Part shown: positions 24,746 to 36,200 of the stretch, piece by piece
How the letters are laid out: each line of letters begins with the position of its first letter
Position numbering within the stretch: position 1 is the first letter of the stretch
Notes under the pieces: model-generated
What the model was told of the DNA's origin: nothing
Database searches by the model: none
What the model saw: only the letters and a program-made list of their open reading frames with translations
Source: Apteryx mantelli
Lineage: Eukaryota; Chordata; Aves; Apterygiformes; Apterygidae
Assembly: GCF_036417845.1 (NCBI RefSeq)
Contig: NC_089981.1
Span: 77,107,268-77,171,267, forward strand
Reading direction: 5' to 3'
DNA length: 64,000 nt
Program-made: the position numbers and the translations under genes

Positions 24746-27550
24746 AGCATACTCTGCAGGGAATAAAAAAAACCCTCATTCTTACATGTCAAGTTATTTG
24801 TTTTTACTGAATTTGCAAAACCTTGTCAGGTAGATCTGATTTGAGGAAAAACACATCAGTGCTAATTCAGTCTGGCCTCAGCCACCTTCTTAATTTTCAC
24901 CTCTAAGAAATGGAGGTATTTCAGAAACAACAACAATGAAATTCCTGTTTAATCTATTTTGAATTTTAATCTCAACCCATGTTTTATAAAAACTTTGCTA
25001 TCACTGAGCATTCTACATTAATATGTATTAAGTAAGTACTGAATCAGCTTACTGAAGCAGTTAATTGTGTCATTGGAAATCTTTCACTGAAAATTGTCTT
25101 TTTAAAGTTATAGTTTATCTCGGGGCTGATACAGGAACTACAAAGTAAAAAGTTGTGTCTTTTGTTGTGTGAGAATTCAGGCTTCCTGACTCCAAGTTTT
25201 TTCCAGCATTACAATTGTGAATGTATTATTGTGGTAGCATTATTGAATATTTGCTCTTCACTTATAAATTGTTTCATTTCAAGATGAGGCTTGAAAAAAG
25301 AACATCCTGGGAAATGTATAGCTGAGTCATAAACTAAACCATAGGAAAGAGGCTGTATATTTTTGTGAAATGGACCTTTTGGATATTACATGTGTATAAG
25401 GGGTTGATACTTTGCCAGTCTCTATTTTTCTTGTCCTCAGTGCTGGACTGAGGAAAAGAGCTTCTGGCTATGGAAAATAGGATTGCTTCAGGCATGCTCT
25501 GCTTTATTAGTCCCAGTAGATGTTCCTTCTGGTTTAGGTTCTTTTTATTTCTCAAATAATTATTTTTATAACACCAATTTTTATAAAATATTATCTTTAC
25601 ATTTACAACTGAAACAGCACTCTTGAGGCAGTTTCTTCATCTGTGCCTTACCCAGGAGTTAAAAACACACTGATATAGAACAGCAGAAATTTCATCAAAA
25701 CTGATCATTTTTGAGTGATGGTTATAAAATATCACGTAAGAAAATAAAGATTATATAGACTTAGACAAAATGCAAGGTAAACATATTAAGACAGACAGAA
25801 CTTAGTTTATGTTTCATTTTATAGTTTAACATTACCATTAAAAAGAGCAGTGAAAAGCATACTTATAAGCCAGGCACATAAAAATTTAGCAGCAGAGAAA
25901 CCAATTAGAAACAGTGTGGAGAAGGAAAGAATTGTATATAATAGCAACAGTTATAATGCAAATGGGAAGACAAAAAAGAAACAGTGAATTGGGATTATGA
26001 CATAGTTAAGCTAACTTGATTTCTTGTATGAGTAGAGGCATGTTAAAAAAAAAAAAAGGAATTCAGCAAGTAAGCATATACAAGAAAAAAAAGTAACTTG
26101 AGGAATGTTCTGGTTCCTTTGTCAGAAGACAAGCAAATTAAAAACCCAGGAAACTTTTTGCATGTGACCGGAAACAGACAGCAGACAATAAATACCCCTG
26201 TGTGGGTGTGTATGTATAGCAACAACAGAACTGTTAGTTATGAGTTGAATACAACAGAAGTAAACACAGCATCCTTCCTTTAAAACAGCACAAAAACACA
26301 GAAAGCACTAAGAGTGAAAATACCACCTTGCTTCTGCATTTAGCAAAAAAATCCAGCTGAGATTAAGACAAAAGCGAAGATCAAATAGCAGCTAGAGTTT
26401 TGACAACAGTGATGAGTCCAGAGAGGAATGTGGATTGGTTTTCACTTATTTTTTGGCAGCCACCAACTTCTTCCTGGGTTATTGCAAGCACCTTGAGCCT
26501 GCATCACAGCCAGTTCAAAGCTTTAAAAACAGCAGGCACCTCAAAGTATCAGAGCTCAGGCCAAAACTGTCAGTATTAGAAAAGACTAGAGATTTTAAAG
26601 TTTTGTAACTTGTCAAAGTACCTCTTTTTTATACTGGTGAATGATTTTTTTATTTTATTTCCTCATGAATATATTTTTTCTGTGCATATACTTCCCTTGT
26701 ATCTGTCTCTGTTGTCCCGTTCTCTATCCATAAATAGATATCATAGATATAGAGAGAGTTATATTGATATCTATTATAGAGATCATATATAGATAGATTC
26801 CACACACACACTCAGAAACATATGGAAATGCTTTCTCGCTCATCCGTATGTGGACAGTTCTCAAATAAACTTGAACTGTGGTTCAGTTTTGAACTTCCTC
26901 TCTCTCAGACATTTAATCTTTAATGGGTCAATATCATTTCAAATTCAGTGTAGTTGAAATTGAGCTCTTTACTTTGATGTATGTCTGTCTCACAGCAAAC
27001 TGTCTGCATGTCCATTTTTCTTTATAAATATCCCTTTCAGCCAGAAGACAGAACAATTTATTCTGTCAATTCTAAAAGCCATAAGAACTAGTGCCTTAAT
27101 ACAGAGACAGTCTCTGCCTCTCTCACTTTCTCGCTTGAATACACACAGGCAGCCCCCTTCATTGAAATGAAGTCTAAAATCTAGTTAGGTTTTTTACAGA
27201 AAGTAAAATTACTTTACTGGCCTCAGGAAAGCACTTAAAATGTAATATCACTAACATGGTAACAAAAATGTTCTATTTACTGGCTGACTATTAAGAATCT
27301 ATGTGTATATTCACTGCATCAAATTTTTCACACTGTAAGACAAGAAAACATAATAAGGTTGTGTAAATTACAAATATCATCTCATCTCAAATGGGTAAAG
27401 CGTGTTGGATATGTTGGACATCTTATGACACAAAATTTCCTGGCTATGATTGGCATCTGCCAGACTGTTAAGCACCTTTTAAAAATGCTAGGATTCAGGA
27501 TTTTTTAATGGCAGTTTAAAGGAAACATTTTTTAGCCCAAAATATATTAC
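24746..27550. other. AT-rich intergenic DNA, no gene seen
   Basis: No conserved coding exon. Contains an A13 tract near 26045-26057 and a degenerate GATA/TATC-rich simple repeat at 26730-26811 that ends in a short CA run. Confidence 0.5.
26730..26811. repeat. Degenerate GATA/ATAG simple-sequence repeat ending in CA run
   Basis: The sequence consists largely of 'atagat', 'gatatc' and 'atatag' words, then CACACACAC. Imperfect units suggest an old microsatellite. Confidence 0.6.
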
Positions 27551-28010
27551 AGAACCATAAATGATGGCTTTGAAAGTGAGACCTCAGATGGATGATCTAA
27601 TCCAAACACCTGCTTCAAGCAGTGATGGTTTTATGTTGGTCTTCCCATAAATGTACTTAACCTTTCCTTAAAGACATCTAATTATTTTGTCTCTACTCTG
27701 TTTGGCAAAGTGCCGTAAAGACTGTTCAACCTCACTGTTAAAGACAGTCTCTGTACACCCGAGTTGATCTTTCTTCCAACCAAAGTATTGGCCATTACTT
27801 CTGCCTACTACAAATAGTTCCTTTCACATCTCTGTCTCTGCTGTCTTCATATACTATTATGGATATGTTTCAGTTTTTCTCTCTCTTTAAGCTGAAGAAG
27901 TCCATCTATCATTCTCACATTGCCTTTCAATGAAATTGTCTACATTATTCTACACTTCAAGCATAGGTGGCCCAGTATCATATAAAATGATAGTGGTACC
28001 TTCCCAGCTC
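27551..28010 (-). mobile_element. Diverged CR1-like LINE 3' end, antisense
   Basis: It begins 'agaaccataaatgatggctt' and continues through 'gatgatctaatccaaacacctgc' (about 27591-27613). This is the complement of the CR1 3' terminus, whose antisense usually reads 'gatcatctagtccaacccc'. A later part ('tctttaagctgaagaagtcc', 27883-27902) matches the 'aggctgaacaagccc' zone of antisense CR1. Divergence is high and the far boundary is approximate. Confidence 0.5.
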
Positions 28011-28133
28011 TTTGAAAAATGTCTTTGCACAGATTTCTTTAAAATATATATGTTATTTTGAAACATCATCAAAAAAGATCTGAATTTTTATTTGCATTAG
28101 TCACTGAATCATATTTCCTGAGTATATTTTATG

Positions 28134-28207
28134 TTTATTATTTATTATCATTTATTAAATAATTTATTATTATTTTATCATTTATTATTTTTATTTATTT
28201 TAATTTA
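28134..28207. repeat. AT-rich low-complexity tract (TTATT/ATTT units)
   Basis: Almost entirely interleaved 'tttatta' and 'atttatt' units with no fixed period. Confidence 0.75.
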
Positions 28208-31200
28208 TGCCTGTGCTATGTAGATTTCCCCTCCAGTTTCTCATCTTTTGTCCTCTTGATAGGAGGACAGAAACAATCAACTAGAGGATTAACTTTGTTG
28301 TTGTATTGTTTTGTTTTTCATGTAGAAGTTTCTTGAACCTGTCTTTTAGTTGCTAGCTGTGTGCATTTACCAGTGGAATAACTTCAAATGTAAAATTTTG
28401 TTGAATATTTAAAACTTCCACATTTGTTTTTTTTCTTTACAATACCAAAGAAGTGCTAGACTATGAGCTCAGAGGTGGTCAAATCTCCCACTTGGAACTT
28501 TTCTAACATTGGGAAGGGGTGAAATTGCATTCACTTCTTGATCAAGACTGTTCCAGGCAGGGGAAGGCTGTCCTAGTGATGAGAGTTTTGCCTCAGGCTC
28601 CAGAGTGGCCAAGATTTCACGTAAAGTATTTTCTAAAATAGCTGACAAAATTCTCTATGCTATAGTAATTGGACGATGGACAGCATTGAGCTAGTGTTTT
28701 GTCAATAATTAGAGGGTGAGGTTATGAGGATTTTTGAGTGGTACGCAAGGGAATGGGCTTGGCTTTAACTCCTGTAAATTACTGCTGTATATTTTAGCTC
28801 TACTCACTCATGCTACTGTTCCAAGGGGAAAAAAATTACCATGTTAAAAAAAATATTCTGGCAGTCTTCAGCTAACTGTTGATAATTGCTATTTCTGTGT
28901 GTCCTGAAGTCTGTTCTGTGGAAAAAAGCTTTCTGTTTATGAATCCTGATACAGAAGGTGCTGGGCTGAGGCATGAATCTCCCCACTGAAGTCTACAGAC
29001 TATGTTGATTTTCATGAGAGCAGAAACAAGTTCTTGAAGTGAGTACGATAACGGCAGAAATCATTTCATGTTTTTCCTGTTAGTCTTCTGCCAGCTTAGT
29101 GTACTGCATCAGCTCGCTGAAGAGACAGAGGTGACGGGGCTAAAGCTGGCACAAGAGGAGGTGCAGCTGCACAGCTGGGACACAGAAAAGAGGCGAGGAG
29201 AAAAGGAGAGCGGGACTGCCCCGCTCAGCCACAACGAGCTCTTAGCTGGCTCAGCTCACCTTGTCCAGCCGCACACTAGGATGGGAGAGGCTGATACAAA
29301 GAGTGTAAAATAGTTCTCATGGGCTCCAACCACTTTAATGAGGTCTGAAGAATTTTTTTTAACGGACAACACCAATCACAAAGTACAGTACACTAATACA
29401 GAGTACAGTATGGAGTATTAACTCTTAAAACCAGCTAACATATCTTAAAATTTTGTGCCTATGTATGTCCGTGGTTGATGAGATCCCTTCAAGATAGAAA
29501 GGTTACACCTCTGCACTGATGATGCTAGCGTTTCTGATACTCTTACTCACAGGGTATTATTGATTTGCTAGGGCAATGGTACTGGCCTGTAATCAGTGTA
29601 TTTTTCTTTCTCTCTGAGATATTCATAAGAATAGACCAATTTGTGATTATTTCTGCCTCCCATGTGCAGTCTCAGATATGGTTTCTAGGTGTCTCTCGTT
29701 ACTCTCAGGTTTTAGCTACCAGAAAGATGCAGGGACCTTTAGGAGCTGTTATATTGATGACTCTCTCTGGTTTTCCTTATCGCTGATGCAGATTTTCCAT
29801 CTCCAGATTCTTTCAGTATCAAAATAAAAACCTGACTGAATTTTTCTCCAGTTGAAAGATGTTATAGTAGTAGGTAAACAGGGCACTGGGGAGTATGAGC
29901 ACTTGTAGCCAGGACAGACCTTCATGGATTCCTTGCAGCTTCTGGATTTTCAGTCTTTGCACAGTTGCTTATATGCTGCTGAACAGAAGCTTGAAGCATT
30001 GAGAAGAAGAATTCAACAAAAGCTGCATTCTGTTTCTAGGTTCAGTGTATAAAAGGAAGATCTTACCAAGCTTCAATTCTCGATCTCAGTCTGCTATTTT
30101 CAGTAGCTCAGTCCTAGAACATGTCCATTATTCCTGTAGGTCTCTAAGAATGCAGGATTGTTTTGTGCCACCCTGGAAAATATGAAAAAACAGTATGTCA
30201 GACTGTAGAAAAGGATCCTCTTTTCTGGACTCAGCTGTTGCAGTCACTTGTCTTTGATACTTCCCATGCCCAGATTCCTGAAACAAGTTATTCCAAAGAA
30301 AATGTCTGAAGGTTCCAGGGTTTCCATAAAATTATCTGTCTTCCAAGAATGACAGACTGTTGGGAGCTCACTAGACCAGCACTCCTTATTCTGTACTCAC
30401 CATTCATGAATTTTTAGAAGAAGTTTGAAGCACTGAGTACAATCCTTAATACCTTGAATGATCTCCTTGCATTCGCAATGATTATAAGAGGTTCTTTTGT
30501 TTTTAATTTCCAATGTAAAGATCTGTCTCTCAAAAAAAGAACAGGTTATTGGCTTATTCTCAGTGGAAATCACTAATACCTACCAGAACCCAGTTACTGT
30601 ATTTTTCAGGGAAAATCGTTAAGACTGTGAAGACCTGGATCAGAGTGGTTTTGGCAGCAAATGAGCTAAGTAAAAATGATTTGCAGCTTGGTTTGCTTAG
30701 GTAGAAGGAGGGGAGAGAAGAGAATTAGTCTGAATTTATAGAACACTGGGGCTTCTGTTTTGAAATTATTTTTGGATTAGTATCTGGGCAGACTCTTTTC
30801 CAACCTGTTCTGGATATACTGGATATCTCTGCTCTAATAAAAGGTGTTCTGACCTCTCAGAAATAAAATTGGCAGGTTTTGTTTAGATGACCATCAAAGT
30901 AAGTAGAAAAGACAGAAAGAGGGAGATTTGTCCTAATTTCAGCCATCTGAGAGGTACTTCTGAGACACAGAATGTAAAAAGTAGAGTTGTTCTAAAAAAC
31001 AGTTTACTTTTCTCTAACAATGTATCCATGCAAAAAATTTAAAAAGTTTGGAGAAAAAGCAAGAAAAACATACTCCGCAAAATTTTCATTTTGTAATGAT
31101 GAGTATTATATATATATATAGTATCATGATGACAAGTTTTTCCTAAGGATTTTTTTCATAAGAAATCAGTTTTGCACAATACAGTTGATGTTCAATAGTT

Positions 31201-32810
31201 AACTCAGAAAATAGAAGTTTCATTATATGTCAGAATATGTATTTACAATTCAAATAAGATCAGATAATTTGACAGTGATGAGTGTATGATAAAACCTATG
31301 AATTCTACAAACTCTCTACTTTTAAGGTCTGAAAAATAAAGAATACAAGGAGAAATTTCTTGCCAGCTATTTAGGACAGAAGGCAGAGACTAAAACCTTC
31401 TTTGGCCAGTTGGACAAGACACTATCAGAGCATCTGAAATCACAGAACATCTGTAGGCATTTTAACTATCTGAATTATCTCTTGGTCAAAAACCACAAAG
31501 GTCTAACATGAAAAGACTTCTGTATTACTAAGCAGAGAACTTATGACCTAAAGGAGGGATAAGCAATCATGAACCTATGACAACCAGAGTGTAAACAAAT
31601 GATTAAGAAAGCTAGGATAAAAGGAAAGTTTGATCAGGACTAACAAAGAGCTGTTGATATTCATCCTCGAAAAGCACAGGTTCACAGAAGAACAGCAGCG
31701 TAAAGGATTAAGTAGTCGTCATTATTGCTCCGCATTTTCACTTCTCGAGTGTCCTTCTGTCATTCACAATATCCCAGCTAGGGTTGGTCTTGTGAGCTAC
31801 AGTGAAAGTTATGATGGCAAGGTAACCTTTCAAAAATAATAAGTACTGTAATGTTTCAGCCGTAAAAGGAAAGCATGACAAGTAGAAAAGGCATTGAGGC
31901 AATCTATGCCTGTAGACTTAGGTCGACATATCTCAAATATCAAAACTTCTGCTTTGAAGAAGCAGCCTCCACCTCTTATTCCTTACTCTTGGGTATTGTG
32001 TTTTAAACCACCGCTCGTTCTTATGCCCTTCCTTTTTCTGCCCTTCACTTCCTCTATTCTTTGTTAAAAGCAAAAGTCAGCATGAATAGAAGCAAACTTT
32101 CTCAACCTAAGTGACATCATTATCTTCAAGTACCGCTAAATGGGCTATCTGAAGCTAATGTATGCTTTTCAGTTTGTATATTTTTCAGTAGGGAATCCTG
32201 AATTAGCCCATTGTAATTCTAGAGAAAAAGTAGATGGCTGCATAGTTTTCTTACCATGTTATAGGGATCCCCTAGTTGCTTCACATAAACGTAGACAAAT
32301 TGGTAAATGAGGTCTGGTGGAAGAAAGCACTACATCAGCAAGCAGAAGAAAATAGGTCCCCGAGGAATCCTAAAAACGAGGCATAACTTCTTTAAAAGAA
32401 GAAAACAAAGAACAAGAATGCAAAAAATAAGAAATACCTAGTCTATCTCCATATGGGACAGCTCAAAGGAAGAACAATGACAGAAAGGGGAAAGGAACGG
32501 TCATAGAATAAAGTGCAGAATTTAAGCGGACTTGTAGTGGAAATTATGTTTCTTCCTCTTGATCTGTTCAGTATATAAAACCTGGCTAAAGATAATGCTT
32601 AAGGTTTTTTCTTAACTCTTTACCCTTAGAAGCACCCCGTGTTTACCTTCCTTGCTTTTTTCCGGGGTCTTTCCGGAGAAAGCTGGAGCTCCTTGCCCTG
32701 ATTTGAATGAGCAAGGGGAGGTTTTCAGCTTTCTGGAGGCGAGCACCGAAACCACTCTTCGGGGACAGTCGGAGTAAGTTTTAAGAAGGTCACATGCGAG
32801 AAGGGAACGG
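28208..32810. other. Intergenic DNA just upstream of the DLK1 promoter, no gene seen
   Basis: No conserved coding exon was recognised. A TA dinucleotide run is present near 31108-31121. A perfect TATATAAAA box lies at 32572-32580, about 0.6 kb upstream of the DLK1 start codon and outside the CpG island. GC content rises from about 32620. Confidence 0.5.
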
Positions 32811-33008
32811 GCGTGTTTAAAACACCTCCGCTAGGACTCCCCTGCTCCCGGGCGCTTGCAGACCTCCCGCGACGGCACGCGCGCGGGTGCGCAAGGACCG
32901 CAGCTCCGTTCCGTTGCGTTCCGCTCCGCGCCGCGCAGGGGCCGCGCAGCTGCCGCGGCAGGGCCGAGCGCGGCCGCTGGCCCGGGAGGCCGCGGGGGCG
33001 GGCGGCGG

Positions 33009-33038
33009 CCCCCTCCCTCCCTCCCTCCCTCCCTCCCG
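33009..33038. repeat. (CCCT)n tract in the DLK1 promoter
   Basis: About seven CCCT units run without interruption, roughly 150-180 bp upstream of the start codon. The - strand reads as consecutive GGGA units and so has more than four G-triplets with one-base loops, a strong G-quadruplex pattern. Confidence 0.9.
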
Positions 33039-33145
33039 CCTGCCGCCGCCTCCGCGTGCAGCGGCGCCCCCGCGGCGGGGGAAGGGGGGTCCCGCCTTCC
33101 CCTCCGCCGCCCGGGCAGGACTCCGGGCGCTCCGCCGGGCTCCGC

Positions 33146-33175
33146 GCAGCGCAGCGCAACGCAGCGCAGCGCAGC
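33146..33175. repeat. (GCAGC)6 pentanucleotide repeat in the DLK1 5' UTR
   Basis: Six GCAGC units with one G-to-A change (third unit GCAAC) end 12 bases before the DLK1 start codon. Confidence 0.9.
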
Positions 33176-33187
33176 GGCGCCCCGGCC

Positions 33188-33257
33188 ATGGGGCTGCGCG
33201 CCGCCGCGTTCATCGGCTGCTGCTGCCTGCTGCCCCTCGTCCTCCCCGCCGCCCCAG
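33188..33257 (+). CDS. DLK1: DLK1 coding exon 1 (signal peptide)
   Basis: Encodes residues 1-23 and the first base of codon 24. A hydrophobic core ([13 protein letters not shown]) follows MGLRAAA, and AAP fits a signal-peptidase site. The donor is CAG|GTAAG, a perfect consensus. Confidence 0.9.
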
Positions 33258-36200
33258 GTAAGAGCCCCCCGCTGTCCGTGTGTCCGTGTCCGTGTCCGTG
33301 TGTGTGTCCGAGCGTCCCCGCCGGCAGAGCCGCAGCGCGGACCGCAGTGAGGGGCGGCCGCGCCGCGCCACGCCGCGCCGGGAGAGCACTCGGGAAAGTT
33401 TGCGGAGTCGCTGCAGCGCGGTGCGACGCCGCGACGGGAGCCTCCTGCGGGCAAACCCGTCCCGACTTCTCGCCCCGGCTGGAGGTTTCTGTGGTGTTTG
33501 GGGAGATGTTTCTGTACTCCCGCTTCCTCTGTTTGTCGTGTGGTTTGCACAGGATGTTAAGTAGTGAATGACGGTATTTCAGGTTAGTATTGCTTAATGT
33601 GTTTAGTGTAAATATTTCACACACACACACACAAAGTGACTGACACATCTTCTCTTTAGCTTCAGTTATTCATGCAAAATCCAAACGATTTTTTTTCATC
33701 CTGCATAGGGTTGAAGTGAATTCAACACTTATAAGTTGCTTTAAATGGAAATTATTTCTGACTACAGGTACTTATGTATTTCAGGTAGTTCTAATAAGAA
33801 TGCAATTAGAGTAGCAGGCTGTGAAATGACATATATGGATCTGTTCTAAAGTTTCCTTTTTAAACTAATGCATAGTGATATTACATACACTTTGTATATG
33901 CTAAAGTGATGTACTTTGTACAATTTTGCAGTTAAAGTGATGTACCTTGTACTATTTTGCAGTTAATTCTTTATGTCATTTCACTTGTCCTATAGCAACA
34001 CTGGGTAATGTGCTACAAATTAAGTTCATTTGAAATTATATATTATAAAAACATGTACTTGGAAAAAAATCAGAATATTATGCAGTCTAGTAGTTTTTAA
34101 AATATCACTAATGTGCATAGGACATGATATGATTTTTCTGAGCGCTGATTTTTCTACTATGATATTATAAATTTCTTCTTCCAGGCGTGAATTGTAAAAC
34201 TGGCTGCCACCCAGTGAATGGATTTTGTGAATTTCCCAGTGAATGCAGGTAAAAAGATCTATCAGATAAAGCTATTAGCCCAGGAACAGACTGCTTTAAT
34301 AATTCATTGTCCTTGTAAAATAGACAGAAGCTGAAACAATTTGCCCTCTGCAAATAAGGTACTGTAATGAAACAGCACTCTATTAACATACAGTAACTTT
34401 AGTCATACAGCGTAGAGGTCTAGATGCCTTGTGGAACTGAAGTCTTAATTTTCAAATAGTCTACATATTCCAGTAAGAGAAGTCTTTACATTGACTAGCA
34501 TTTATGTCTTTATTCTCACTGAATGAAACAGTTTTCTTTAATCTGTTTCAAGTACTAATTTCTAGTATCCTAGAAGCATTGAAACTATCCTTGTGTTCAA
34601 ATGTGCTGCGTCGTCCAATTTTGTATCCAAAAGTTTATTTATTGTGCCTCAACAAGGAGAACATCCTTGTAATTATGTTTATTGAAAGTAAACTGTGCCT
34701 CTATCTTGTCTTTTATCTCTTTCAGGTGTCAACCTGGCTGGCAGGGCGCTCTTTGCAATCAGTGCGTGCCTTTTCCTGGCTGTTTGCACGGCAGCTGTGC
34801 CAAACCCTGGCAGTGCCTCTGCGAGGAGGGCTGGATTGGCAGCCTCTGTGACATAGGTTTGCACAGACTTTTCTATCCTTGAGCAAGTGAGGCGAAACAG
34901 CTCCCTCTGGTGCTGGAAACATGCAAAAGTCCTTCTACCTATCTGATTTTTTTTTTTTTTTAATGAATGTTAGAGCCAAAACATAATAAGGTGATTCAGG
35001 GCAGCGGCACAGAAGCCTGGAGTTTTTATAATTTAGGCAAAAGTGTGTAGTATCTTTTGGCACTGGGCATGTGTGCGAGCACGGCATAAACTCATCGTTC
35101 TATTTTAAACACTGATCATTGTAGAGAAAGCTAGCAAATTACTTGCTAACTTCTTGTCATATATAAGTCTTCTTTTCCAAAACTACGTCTTCTTTTACAT
35201 ATTAAATCAATTGAATTATTTGTCTGACACATTATGTATACTAATTTCTGTACAGACAGATATGAGCATAATACTTAAGCAAATTTCTTCTTGCGAAGGA
35301 AAATACCATGCTCATCCCCGTGGTGATTCAGTGGAGTAGCATTAGCATAACAGAAGAAGGTCTGCCTGAACAGGCTACCACCTCCCTCTCGGATCTGAGG
35401 GGTAAGCACAGCTATTGTGCGCACTCCCTGACCTCTTTCCAGTCAAAATGAGCCAGCTTAGCATAAGCAATTTGAAGAATTGGCCTCTGTTGAGCTGGTT
35501 TGTTTTGGCTGACAAGGGCAAATGAGTGATCAGCCAGCAGATACGAGGGGACAGAAATTGCATGAACATCTTAGACACATGCGTCTTTTCAACCAGCATA
35601 GCTGCAGCTGGAAGGGGACAGGTTTCTGGGGCCTCAGTTTGTTTTCTTGTCATCAGGACTTTGGTCATTTTAGGACTTTAAATTTACAGACCATGTTCTG
35701 TCATTTAACACCCGAAACAGTAATTAATGACAACACAGTTTGAATGGGATAAAATTTTCAAGACAACCAAAAGACTCAAGATTTCAGCTAGCTCACATCT
35801 TCGCAACGTCATGGAGCTTGGTGCAAGGTACTCAAGTCCTCACTCAACTTCTAGTCAGGTTTTGCACACATAGACATATCCAATCTACTTAGTTCAAAGC
35901 CAGTTCAGCTACGTTTATAGGAGCTGCAATAGCATCAGTGTAGATATGACTATAGGCTCTCAGAGATAATTGCATTAATTATGTAGTTCTAGACACCTCT
36001 GACAGATATGTTTATACCTGAGACAGCTATCTAGCTTCTCATTACAATTAGTGAGGAGAAATGGGTCCCTCTGTGGTCCGATGTATTTAATCCTAACCTA
36101 GAAAGAGGTCACTGTGCTTAATTAGAGCCAGCTCAGAAAATGTGAGACAAACAGTTCAAGATGTCAAGGTGTACAATCATAGATTCCTAAAATTAAATAG

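Larger units (their letters stand above)
32811..33480 (+). promoter_or_regulatory. CpG island covering the DLK1 promoter, 5' UTR, exon 1 and start of intron 1
   Basis: This block is strikingly GC- and CpG-rich against AT-rich flanks. It contains GC-box sequences (for example 'gggggcgggcgg' near 32994), a CCCT tract, a GCAGC repeat and exon 1 of DLK1. No TATA box lies close to exon 1, so a dispersed CpG-island promoter is the simplest reading, with the transcription start probably 100-250 bp before the ATG by comparison with mammalian DLK1. The left edge carries a 13-bp palindrome, GTGTTTAAAACAC (32813-32825), containing FOX-like TGTTTA cores. The several long open frames in both strands here are GC-composition artefacts. 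Confidence 0.75.

Noticed and set aside
24860-24915. Second MIR-like phrase ('cctcagccaccttc' then 'ctctaagaaatggagg')
   Set aside because: Weaker and shorter than the copy at 24.65 kb; could be part of the same decayed element or chance.
32725-33648. 307-codon, 239-codon and several 90-250-codon open frames on both strands across the CpG island
   Set aside because: GC-rich DNA is poor in stop codons. The predicted products are low-complexity Arg/Ala/Pro/Gly-rich chains, overlap each other on both strands and overlap DLK1 exon 1.
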